Origin: Saprospiraceae bacterium
GTDB taxonomy: Bacteria > Bacteroidota > Bacteroidia > Chitinophagales > Saprospiraceae
Direction: 5' to 3'
Assembly (NCBI GenBank): GCA_020848995.1
Contig: JADLHA010000040.1
Span: forward strand, 1 to 64,000
DNA length: 64,000 nt
Below are positions 44,413-52,244 of the stretch, piece by piece. The notes beneath the pieces were generated by a model. It was given only the letters and a program-made list of their open reading frames with translations, searched no databases and was not told the origin of the DNA. Each line of letters begins with the position of its first letter. Position 1 is the stretch's first letter. The translations under genes were made by a program, and so were the position numbers.

Positions 44413-45048
44413 GTGTATTCCGTAAAAGAACTATTCTATAGCATTCAGGGTGAAGGTGCCCGATCAGGCAGGCCCGCATTGTTCTTGCGGTTTGCCGGAT
44501 GCAATCTCTGGAGTGGCCGGGAACAAGACCGGGCTTCTGCCATTTGCCAGTTCTGCGATACCAACTTTGTCGGTACGGACGGACCCCAAGGTGGCAAATT
44601 CAGTTCGCCTGAAGACCTTGCGCAACGCGTGGCTTCGCTCTGGCCTGGCAAGCGCACCCAGCACAGGCCCTACGTTGTCTGCACTGGAGGCGAACCCCTG
44701 CTTCAACTGGATGTGCCCCTGATCAGCGCCCTTCATGCCAGGGGTTTTGAAATTGCCCTTGAAACCAACGGCACTTTGCCCGCACCGGAAGGCATAGATT
44801 GGATCTGCATGAGTCCGAAGATGTCTGAAGGTCTCCAACTCACCCGGGGCGACGAACTCAAATTGGTTTATCCTCAGCAAGGGATCGAACCCGAGGTTTT
44901 TTTAATGCTGGATTTTACGCATTTCTATCTTCAGCCTATGGATGGCCCCGACGTGGAAGCCAATACGAAAAGCTGCCTGGCCTATTGCCTTAGGCATCCC
45001 GAATGGTCATTAAGTCTTCAAATGCACAAAATGCTGGGAATACCCTAA
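44413..45048 (+). CDS. queE: 7-carboxy-7-deazaguanine synthase QueE
   Basis: 211 residues from the GTG at 44413; an in-frame GTG at 44359 adds 18 residues with no family features. The start VYSVKELFYSIQGEGARSG is the QueE opening. The radical-SAM cluster has the long spacing C-x14-C-x2-C (from FAGCNLW to CQFCDT), known for this branch. VCTGGEPLLQ and ALETNGTLP follow. It makes the deazapurine core of queuosine and related bases. No other que genes are adjacent. Confidence 0.88.
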   Translation: MYSVKELFYSIQGEGARSGRPALFLRFAGCNLWSGREQDRASAICQFCDTNFVGTDGPQGGKFSSPEDLAQRVASLWPGKRTQHRPYVVCTGGEPLLQLDVPLISALHARGFEIALETNGTLPAPEGIDWICMSPKMSEGLQLTRGDELKLVYPQQGIEPEVFLMLDFTHFYLQPMDGPDVEANTKSCLAYCLRHPEWSLSLQMHKMLGIP

Positions 45049-45169
45049 AGATGGGGTTTTTCACAGCTCAGTGGTCTGTTGAAAAAATATTTTGAAAAAT
45101 GTGAGCAGACTATATACTGGAACTTATCTTTATCCGCAATTACCTTCTGAACCAATCGAAACCCGTTGA

Positions 45170-45667
45170 ATGGAATCTATCAATGAACAACGCACGAGCC
45201 AGCGTTTTGCCAAAATAAAATTCGACCCTGTAAATCAACAAAATGGATTGTTGTCACTCAGGGATTTCAAAAAAGGCGCTACCATTTCCCATTTTGGAGC
45301 AGCAGAAACCTTACCCCACCCTTCCCGCTATACCGTCCAGGTAGGAGATGATAAGCACATCATTTTGTCGCCCCTGTTCCTTGAGTACATCAACCACAGT
45401 TGCTCCCCCAACTGTTTTTTCGATACGACGAATTTTTTATTGAAGGCCCTGCGCGACATTGAAGCAGGAGAAGAGTTCTGCTTCTTTTACCCCTCCACTG
45501 AATGGAGTATGGAAGAAGCGTTTGATTGCCATTGCGGAAGCTCCGAATGCCTGGGCTTCATTCAGGGCGCGCAATACCTCCCCGAAGAAATCATGGGCCG
45601 GTACCAGTTTACCGATTTCATCCGCCGCAAGTTGCAGAAGGAACACCAGCATGCATTCGGAATTTGA
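45170..45667 (+). CDS. SET-domain methyltransferase, stand-alone
   Basis: 165 residues, almost all SET domain. The SAM/pseudoknot motif is INHSCSPN (residues 74-81), the catalytic Tyr region FFYPST (105-110) and the post-SET zinc cysteines Cys120, Cys122 and Cys127 in CHCGSSEC. Family role: lysine methylation of a protein, with SAM as donor. No pre-SET region. A possible -7 box TATCTTTA lies at 45125-45132. The stop overlaps the next gene, an ATP-grasp ligase, by 17 nt, so the two are coupled. The substrate is unknown. Confidence 0.82.
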   Translation: MESINEQRTSQRFAKIKFDPVNQQNGLLSLRDFKKGATISHFGAAETLPHPSRYTVQVGDDKHIILSPLFLEYINHSCSPNCFFDTTNFLLKALRDIEAGEEFCFFYPSTEWSMEEAFDCHCGSSECLGFIQGAQYLPEEIMGRYQFTDFIRRKLQKEHQHAFGI

Positions 45668-46778
45668 TCCGGACAGCAAACCAAAGGATGAAGCATGGAT
45701 CGTATGGGTCCTGTATCCCGAGATAAAGACCGAAGACCCCGAACTCCTTTATTATTACGACTTTAGCCAAAGTTACCAGGAATACCAGGAGGTATTTGCC
45801 GAATTGGAGATTCCCTGGAAATGGCAGGGCGTGTCGATGGAAAACCATCGCGAAGTCATTTCCGGTCTGGCGGAGCAATCCCTGCCCGGCAAGGCCATCG
45901 TTCTCAATCTCTGTGACGGCGACGAAGCCAATGGAGTTCCCGGACCATCCGTCATCGCCGCCCTTGAAGAACAAGGCTTGTGCTATACAGGCGCCGATGA
46001 AACCTTTTACCGGAACACGACTTCCAAAATTCCAATGAAAAACCTGTTCGAGCGCCACGGCGTTCCAACTGCGCCATGGCGGGAGGTCAACCCGGATGGC
46101 TCAAACGCAGACTCCATCTTTGCAGATCTCCACCCGCCGCTGATCGTCAAACCGGCCGTGTCGGCCGGGAGTCTTGGCATCGGCATACAATCGGTGGTGC
46201 ACTCCGCTGAAGAGTTGCGCACATACCTGCTCTCAGGCAACCGGTACTACAAGGACTGGGACCTCTTCCGCGATGGCGTTTTCGTGGAGGAATTTATTGA
46301 TGGCCCGGAATACACGTGCCTGATCCTGGGAAGCCATCGCATACCAGAGACTTGTACCGTCTATACCCCGGTCGAAAGGCGCTTTGAAAGCAGCCTTCCG
46401 AATGAAGAGAAATTTTTGTCCTTTGACCGGCTTTGGGAATTCTACACAAAGGAACTTCCCCTGGAAGGAGATAAATTTCTTTGGAATTATTGCAGCGTTG
46501 ATCAGGCAACCTCAGAAGAACTCGAGTCGTTGAGCCGGAGCGCCTATTCAGCGGTTGGCGGTGAGGGTTATGCCCGGATTGATTTCCGCAGGAACGCCTC
46601 TTCCGGCCAATGTTATGTTTTAGAAGTGAATGCGCAATGTGGATTGTCTGATGATGAAAATTACACGTCGATCGGCGCCATACTGCGCTTTGGCGGACAG
46701 CGGTACAGCGAACTGATCCTCGAAATATTGCGACAGGCTTTGCGCAAAGCACAATTGTCCGTTAAAATGGTCCTGTAA
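45651..46778 (+). CDS. ATP-grasp ligase, Ddl-related but divergent
   Basis: 375 residues from the ATG at 45651. It resembles D-Ala-D-Ala ligases in layout (VLNLCDG near 84-90, CYTGADE near 111) and has the ATP-grasp set: Lys167 in PLIVKPAVSAGS, Glu213/214 in FVEEFIDG, and metal ligands Asp311 (ARIDFR), Glu325 and Asn327 (VLEVNAQCG). The substrate-side loop NTxPGMT of true Ddl is NAQCGLS, so the substrate differs. It should form an amide or related bond using ATP. Coupled to the SET gene in front and followed by a SET-fused paralogue. Confidence 0.82.
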   Translation: MHSEFDPDSKPKDEAWIVWVLYPEIKTEDPELLYYYDFSQSYQEYQEVFAELEIPWKWQGVSMENHREVISGLAEQSLPGKAIVLNLCDGDEANGVPGPSVIAALEEQGLCYTGADETFYRNTTSKIPMKNLFERHGVPTAPWREVNPDGSNADSIFADLHPPLIVKPAVSAGSLGIGIQSVVHSAEELRTYLLSGNRYYKDWDLFRDGVFVEEFIDGPEYTCLILGSHRIPETCTVYTPVERRFESSLPNEEKFLSFDRLWEFYTKELPLEGDKFLWNYCSVDQATSEELESLSRSAYSAVGGEGYARIDFRRNASSGQCYVLEVNAQCGLSDDENYTSIGAILRFGGQRYSELILEILRQALRKAQLSVKMVL

Positions 46779-46864
46779 TTTATGGAAACTGATCTCAATT
46801 CAAATGACTCGAGCGATCCTGAATACAGCTTGCACGTCTCGATGATTAAAGTGATATCCCGTCT

Positions 46865-48286
46865 ATGAAAATATGCATATTACAACCGGATTATTCAACT
46901 TCCGGGGTGGATTATAAAAACTACGACCCTCCCCGCAACCTCGACCTTTGGTTGCAAGAACACAAAGTGGACCACGTTTTTCTCAATAAACTGACCACAT
47001 ACAAGCAACTCAAGGAACTCTCCAAACGAGGGTATGATATCTACGTCAACCTGTGCGAAGCTTATCTCGAATGGGACATTCCTTCTATAGATGTAATCCA
47101 TTCGCTTGAACTGTTGAACCTTCCATACACCGGTCCAACCCTTGACCTGTACGATCCTTCCAAAGAAGTCATGAAGTACGTTGCCAGCATTGCGGGCATT
47201 GCTACGCCTGAATACCGCCTGGTCAATTCATTGGGGGACTTAAATGATTTGAGCCAGGATTTGCGCTTCCCCTTGTTTGCCAAACCAGCCAAAGCTGGCG
47301 ACAGTCTCGGCGTCGATGAACACTCCCTTGCCCACGACGAAAAGTCCCTGCTTCAAAAAGTCAAAAGTCTGATGGATGAATATGGGCAAGTGCTTGTTGA
47401 GGAATACATTCCCGGACGGGAATTTACTGTATTGGTTGCGGCTGACCCGAAAGACGAGCGCAAATGCGTGGCCTTTCGCCCGGTGGAATACCTTTTTCCC
47501 GCTGATGCCCCATTCAAGACCTATTCACTCAAAACATCCGACCTGCATCCGGAGCGCAATGTCGCATGCAACGACGAAGTCCTCGAACGCAAACTCAAAA
47601 AAGCAGCCTGCACGTTCTTCCGGGAGTTTGGAGGGAAAGGATATGCGCGCATTGATTTCCGGGTGAATCCAAAAGGAAAGATCTATTTCCTGGAAGTGAA
47701 TTTCGCTTGTTCCGTTTTTTACAGCGGTGGTTATGAAGGTTCCGCAGATTACATCCTCTACAACGACCCTGCCGGGCACAAGGGATTCCTGCAAATGATC
47801 ATCGAAGAAGGCATTAGCCGACACCGGAATAAACAGAAAAAGTACTATCTCAAAAAATCGCCCAGTTCGGGTTACGGCATTTATTCGGTGCGCAAGCTTC
47901 GCAAAGGGGAGGTCGTCTTTCGCGGTGAGGAAAAGCACCAACGCATTGTCAGCGGTGCACATGTACGCAAACATTGGAATGCCCACGACAAAGAACTTTT
48001 TAGAAAATATGCGTACCCGGCAGGTGACGGCATATACATCCTGTGGGACACCGATCCGGGTGAATGGGCCCCACAGAATCATTCATGCGTCCCTAACACG
48101 CAATTCGACGGACTCAACGTCGTAGCCCTGAGGGAGATCCAGCCAGACGAGGAACTCACACTCGATTATGCCCGTTTTATGCATCCGGACATGGAAGCCT
48201 TTGAATGCCATTGCGGGGAACTCGGTTGCAGAAAATGGATTTCTGCAAAGTCCCTAATCGAAGAGCCCGTACAACTCAACCGCTGA
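46865..48286 (+). CDS. ATP-grasp ligase fused to a SET domain
   Basis: 473 residues. Residues 1-~310 are an ATP-grasp ligase paralogous to the preceding gene: IYVNLCEA (59-66), Lys140 in FAKPAKAGDS, Glu180 in LVEEYIPG, Asp264, Glu277 and Asn279 in ARIDF / FLEVNFAC. Residues ~328-465 are a SET domain: SSGYGIYSVRKLRKGE, NHSCVPN (405-411), TLDYARF and CHCGELGC (Cys448, Cys450, Cys455). Both active sites look intact. The fusion repeats in one chain what the two upstream genes carry apart, so ligation and methylation probably act on one product or protein. 87 nt separate it from the preceding gene. Confidence 0.85.
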   Translation: MKICILQPDYSTSGVDYKNYDPPRNLDLWLQEHKVDHVFLNKLTTYKQLKELSKRGYDIYVNLCEAYLEWDIPSIDVIHSLELLNLPYTGPTLDLYDPSKEVMKYVASIAGIATPEYRLVNSLGDLNDLSQDLRFPLFAKPAKAGDSLGVDEHSLAHDEKSLLQKVKSLMDEYGQVLVEEYIPGREFTVLVAADPKDERKCVAFRPVEYLFPADAPFKTYSLKTSDLHPERNVACNDEVLERKLKKAACTFFREFGGKGYARIDFRVNPKGKIYFLEVNFACSVFYSGGYEGSADYILYNDPAGHKGFLQMIIEEGISRHRNKQKKYYLKKSPSSGYGIYSVRKLRKGEVVFRGEEKHQRIVSGAHVRKHWNAHDKELFRKYAYPAGDGIYILWDTDPGEWAPQNHSCVPNTQFDGLNVVALREIQPDEELTLDYARFMHPDMEAFECHCGELGCRKWISAKSLIEEPVQLNR

Positions 48287-48411
48287 TCCTCCCGGGTAGG
48301 GAGAGCCACCCACCACCAGGCATCTCAGCAGAACCCCTTCCGCAGCCAAAATTTCGCCGGGCATGATGCCTGAATCCTCCGGAAGGCTTAGCTTTGGGGC
48401 CCGAACGCCTA

Positions 48412-48496
48412 GCCGAAATGGCGGAACTGGTAGACGCGCTGGACTCAAAATCCAGTGACCCTAAAAGTCGTGTGGGTTCGAGTCCCACTTTCGGCA
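48412..48496 (+). tRNA. tRNA-Leu(CAA)
   Basis: 85 nt with acceptor stem gccgaaa / tttcggc and discriminator A, and anticodon stem ctgga / tccag around ctcaaaa (anticodon caa). A long variable arm as expected for class II tRNA, and T-loop ttcgagt in a gtggg / cccac stem. CCA is not encoded. The 125 nt between the SET fusion gene and this tRNA show no other feature. Confidence 0.95.
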
Positions 48497-48501
48497 CTTT
48501 T

Positions 48502-48537
48502 AACGCCTTAGCCTCGTCCGTGGCAAGGCGTTTTTTT
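48502..48537 (+). terminator. Terminator of the tRNA-Leu gene
   Basis: aacgcctt and aaggcgtt pair around a 15-nt loop that can itself pair (gcc / ggc), followed by seven T. It starts six nt after the tRNA. 48541-48784 contains no recognised gene. Confidence 0.8.
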
Positions 48538-48784
48538 ATATACCAACCTCATCAATGGCAATGAACCCATGGCCGGCCCCGGATGATTTCTCTATTAGAG
48601 TTCATCGCTTTACGCCACATGCGCAAAAGACGTTTCAACGAAAGAAAATGGTAAGCTTTTTCCAAGTGACTTGCGGCTTTGCCGGGCACTGCATCTGACT
48701 CAACCGGGGCCACCCCATTGCTAATGATGCATAGGTCACTCCAGCGTCAACAAAAAAGGCGGCAGAACGCCGGCAGATCAGCCT

Positions 48785-50080
48785 TTACTCACCGGCAATC
48801 CGGATTAACGTTGCGACCAGTTTGTCGAGCTCGGTTTTTGTAGTATAAACATTTGGGGTGATGCGCACGCCGTGGATGTTTTCCCAAGAGATGGCCACGG
48901 TGTGAATTTTTGCCAGGTCGAATAACTTACTGGACACTTCTTCGGGAGTTTTTCCCTGAATGGCAACATTTCCCAGGGCACCACAGAAACCATCCGCAGT
49001 TGGATGCACCAGCCGGATTGCAGGGTGCTCCACAACTTTGGTCGACCAATAACGCTGCAATTCGAGCAACCGGTCGAATTTCCTTTTGGCACCAATGTGG
49101 TCGAAAAAGTCAACTGCATGGGAGATGGCCTGTTCGATGGGAAAAGATCGCGTGCCAAGGTTTTCGAACTTCCGGATATCGTCTGCTTCCGGGTCCGGGG
49201 CGGCAAGCAATGGATACAGCTGACGTATTTTTTCCTTTTTCACGTAGAGCATGCCCGATCCAAAAGGTGCGCTCATCCACTTATGCAGCGAGGTTCCAAA
49301 GTAATCCACTCCCAGTGAAGGGATATCAAACAGCAGGTGGGCAAAGCTATGGGCTCCATCGACGAGCACTTCAATCCCTCTTTTATGGGCCTCTGCGGCG
49401 ATTTGCTGAACGGGCAACACCTGACCGTTCCAGTTGATGACATGGGTGATGTGAACGATTTTGGTGCGCGGACTAAATTTTTCGAAGTAGGCAGCAGCGA
49501 GCGCTTCTGCATTGTCACTCGGAAGCTGGAGGTCCACCCATTTCAGTGAAATGCCATCCCGGTGGGCGCGCTGTTTCCAGGCATTGATCATGTTGGGGTA
49601 ATCCTGTTTGGTCAGGACGACCTCGTCTCCCGGGCGAAGGCGGACACCGAAGATCACCGTTTCCAAAGCCTCCGAACTGTTTCGGTCGATGGCGATCTCC
49701 TCGGGTGAGCAGCCGGCGACGCGTGCCAGTTTATCCCGCAGGGGTTCGCGCCCCTGGTCGAGTATGCGCCACATGTAATAGGAAGGAGCCTCGTTGCACA
49801 TCCGTCCATAATACTCAACCGCCTCCTGCACGACACGAGGTTGCGGGGCGACTCCACCGTTGTTGAGGTTGATGATTCCCGGAGATGCAGAATAGGCAGT
49901 GCGCACCGCCTGCCAAAAGTCCTCTCCCTCCAAACGGCTGTTGGCCAGTTTGATGAAAGCATCTTGTGAAGCTTCGTAGCTCCGTTCGATTTCCCGCAAC
50001 ACCGCAGAAGGCGAAAAAGCAGCCAGGGCGGACGCGGAACCAATGCCCTTTACCATAGTACGACGATCCAGCTTGCTCAT
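48785..50080 (-). CDS. Class V aminotransferase-like PLP enzyme with Tat-like signal
   Basis: 431 residues from the ATG at 50080. The N-terminus MSKLDRRTMVKGIGSASALAAF looks like a twin-arginine signal. PLP fold-type I features: LNNGGVAPQP, DRNSSEALETVIFG, VLTKQDYPNM, HITHVINWNGQVLP, VDGAHSFAH and the PLP lysine in FGTSLHKWMSAPFG. This matches the isopenicillin-N-epimerase/cysteine desulfurase-like branch. A periplasmic PLP enzyme is unusual, though the cofactor can fold in before Tat export. Substrate unknown. Confidence 0.8.
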   Translation of the reverse strand: MSKLDRRTMVKGIGSASALAAFSPSAVLREIERSYEASQDAFIKLANSRLEGEDFWQAVRTAYSASPGIINLNNGGVAPQPRVVQEAVEYYGRMCNEAPSYYMWRILDQGREPLRDKLARVAGCSPEEIAIDRNSSEALETVIFGVRLRPGDEVVLTKQDYPNMINAWKQRAHRDGISLKWVDLQLPSDNAEALAAAYFEKFSPRTKIVHITHVINWNGQVLPVQQIAAEAHKRGIEVLVDGAHSFAHLLFDIPSLGVDYFGTSLHKWMSAPFGSGMLYVKKEKIRQLYPLLAAPDPEADDIRKFENLGTRSFPIEQAISHAVDFFDHIGAKRKFDRLLELQRYWSTKVVEHPAIRLVHPTADGFCGALGNVAIQGKTPEEVSSKLFDLAKIHTVAISWENIHGVRITPNVYTTKTELDKLVATLIRIAGE

Positions 50081-50274
50081 ACGCCGCACAAGATAGCAAA
50101 TCTGCACGGGGCAATCTGGAATAATCGCTGCCTGTTCCAATGGCAAAATGGAAGGCCGGAGACGTGCAATATCATTTCTTTTTATTACATACAATTTAAT
50201 TAATATATATATATTATTGATTAACTGATTTATATATATAATATAAATATTTAATTTAAAATGAAATAATTGAT

Positions 50275-50282
50275 TAACTTTG
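50275..50282 (+). promoter_or_regulatory. -7 box in an AT-rich divergent region
   Basis: taactttg fits TAnnTTTG and lies 15 nt before the methyltransferase ATG. Upstream, 50190-50270 is almost pure A/T with tata runs, unusual for this GC-rich part, and may help melting or carry the -33 contacts. No TTG at the consensus distance. Confidence 0.5.
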
Positions 50283-50297
50283 TGAAAGCTCCGCCAA

Positions 50298-51095
50298 ATG
50301 GATCCCTCCGCTTACCTGGACATCAACCGAACCTCTTGGAACGCCCGCGTCGATCTGCACATGCAGTCTCCGTTTTATGATCTCGACGCCTTTTTACAAG
50401 GAAAATGCAGCCTGCAGCCCATCGAAGTTGCACTTCTTGGAGCACTCGGCGGTATTAAACTCCTGCACTTGCAATGCCATTTCGGACAGGACTCCATTTC
50501 TTTGGCGCGCAGGGGGGCCATCGTCACGGGAGTCGACCTGTCCGACAAAGCCATTGACGCGGCCAATGTACTTGCAAAAAAAACGGGGCAGGATGCAACA
50601 TTCATTTGTTGCGATGTCTGCAAGCTGCCCTCGTCGCTCCATGCTTCTTTTGACATTGCCTTTACCAGTTACGGTGTACTCGGATGGCTTCCCAATCTGT
50701 CAATATGGGCTCATTCGGTTGCAAAGGTCCTCCGCCCGGGCGGCCGGCTGGTGCTTGTCGAATTTCATCCGTTTTTATGGATGTACGACAACGCCTTTAA
50801 AAGCATCTTTTACGATTATTTCAATACCGGCCCCATCCGGGAAACGGAAACGGGAACGTACGCCGCACCCGATGCCAACATCATCCTGGAAACCATGACC
50901 TGGAATCATCCACTGTCAGACGCGATCGGCAGTTTGCTCGAAGCTGGGTTTCAGCTCTGCCATTTTGCCGAATACGATTATTCGCCTTACTCCTGTTTTT
51001 CGTTTGTCGAAGCTTCCGAACCGGGCAAATACCGCATTCGCGGACTTGACCGTCGCGTTCCCATGCTCTACTCACTGACAGCGCGAAAAACCTGA
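50298..51095 (+). CDS. Class I SAM-dependent methyltransferase
   Basis: 265 residues. The Rossmann methyltransferase core lies at residues ~50-160: motif I LLHLQCHFGQDSISLARRG, motif II VTGVDLSDKAID, then FDIAFTSYGVLGWLPN and LRPGGRLVLVEFHP. The C-terminal part folds over the substrate and is not family-specific. No membrane segment. It lies 18 nt before a glycosyltransferase gene and may modify a small molecule or glycan precursor. Confidence 0.8.
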   Translation: MDPSAYLDINRTSWNARVDLHMQSPFYDLDAFLQGKCSLQPIEVALLGALGGIKLLHLQCHFGQDSISLARRGAIVTGVDLSDKAIDAANVLAKKTGQDATFICCDVCKLPSSLHASFDIAFTSYGVLGWLPNLSIWAHSVAKVLRPGGRLVLVEFHPFLWMYDNAFKSIFYDYFNTGPIRETETGTYAAPDANIILETMTWNHPLSDAIGSLLEAGFQLCHFAEYDYSPYSCFSFVEASEPGKYRIRGLDRRVPMLYSLTARKT

Positions 51096-51113
51096 TCCGC
51101 AATGTTGTAACGC

Positions 51114-52211
51114 ATGGAGCGCACCAGAAAAATTTGTTTTTGGAACACCCACGCATTTTGGGGAGGAGGTGAAAAACTGCACCTCGAATATGCATTAGCC
51201 CTTCGCGACCTGGGCCATACGGTGTGTGTGGTTGCCCATGACCAGGGTGCGCTCAGCCAAAGGGCCAGCGCCGAAGGCTTGGAGGTTTTGCCTCGCCGCA
51301 TCCGAAACCTGAGCTTTCTCAACCCCTTGGGGTTGCTGAAGTCTGCCCGGCTGCTGAGCACATGTGGAGTTGAAACCTTGGTTTTTTCTTCTTCTCAGGA
51401 CATGAAAGCCGCAGGGCTCGCCGCCAAAATGGCCGGGGTGCGGCGCATTGTCTACCTCCGGGGGCTTGCGGTTCCCGTTCGCGGAAGTCTCGTCAACCGG
51501 ATATTTTTTACCTGCGTGATTACCCACCTCGTTGCGAGTTCACAGGAGACGCGAAGAACCCTGCTCCGGAACTTTCCCTCAGAACGCATTGCTGCAAAGA
51601 CCTCCGTTGTTTACCATGGCATCGATGAACGCGACCTCGTTTCCGATACCGGCAACAAGACCCAACCGGCTGGATCCGGGGCTCCCGTGGTTTTGGGTAC
51701 CGCAGGCAGGCTCACCCCACAAAAAGGTCATTTTCTTTTGCTAGACGTCGCTCGGCTGTTGGCAAATCAGGGCCTTTCCTTCCGGTTGCGCATTGCAGGA
51801 ACCGGAGAGCTCTTTGAAGCGCTCCAGCAGGGCATCCGGCAGCGGGGATTGGAAGACCGGGTAACATTGTGTGGTTTCGTAGAGAACATGAAAACATTTC
51901 TGGATCAGAGCGACATTTTCCTGCTCGGTTCGACCTGGGAAGGGTTTGGCTTCGTGCTAGTGGAGGCCATGGCCCGTTCAAAACCGGTCGTAGCCTGGCG
52001 TTTGTCGAGCAACCCCGAAATAGTCGACCAGGGTCAAACGGGCTACCTGGTCGATTACCCCAACGTCGAAGCATTTGCAGGCAACATCCGCACATTGATG
52101 GAAGACTTTGAACTCCGCCGGCGCATGGGCCAAAACGGCCTCGAGAAGGTCCGATCCCAGTTTCTGCTGACCGCCAGTGCACGGGCCTTCTGCCAGGTCC
52201 TGGGCTTATGA
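51114..52211 (+). CDS. Glycosyltransferase family 4
   Basis: 365 residues, GT-B fold. N-terminal WNTHAFWGGGEKLHLEYALAL, C-terminal VLGTAGRLTPQKGHFLLLDVA, RLRIAGTGELFE, VTLCGFVENMKTFLDQSDIFLLGSTWEGFGFVLVEAMA (the E-x7-E motif) and SNPEIVDQGQTGYLV. All GT4 landmarks are present. It probably extends a surface glycan. The giant repeat protein starts 33 nt downstream with its own promoter. Confidence 0.88.
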   Translation: MERTRKICFWNTHAFWGGGEKLHLEYALALRDLGHTVCVVAHDQGALSQRASAEGLEVLPRRIRNLSFLNPLGLLKSARLLSTCGVETLVFSSSQDMKAAGLAAKMAGVRRIVYLRGLAVPVRGSLVNRIFFTCVITHLVASSQETRRTLLRNFPSERIAAKTSVVYHGIDERDLVSDTGNKTQPAGSGAPVVLGTAGRLTPQKGHFLLLDVARLLANQGLSFRLRIAGTGELFEALQQGIRQRGLEDRVTLCGFVENMKTFLDQSDIFLLGSTWEGFGFVLVEAMARSKPVVAWRLSSNPEIVDQGQTGYLVDYPNVEAFAGNIRTLMEDFELRRRMGQNGLEKVRSQFLLTASARAFCQVLGL

Positions 52212-52220
52212 GGATTTTTG

Positions 52221-52228
52221 TACTTTTG
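52221..52228 (+). promoter_or_regulatory. -7 box of the first giant repeat protein gene
   Basis: tacttttg fits TAnnTTTG and lies 16 nt before the ATG at 52245, supporting that ATG over a longer frame. The -33 element is not clear. Confidence 0.45.
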
Positions 52229-52244
52229 GAGTTTGACCTCAACC

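Noticed and set aside
45651-46778. Calling the ATP-grasp gene D-alanine-D-alanine ligase
   Set aside because: The substrate loop of Ddl (NTxPGMT) is replaced, and the SET context does not fit cell-wall synthesis.
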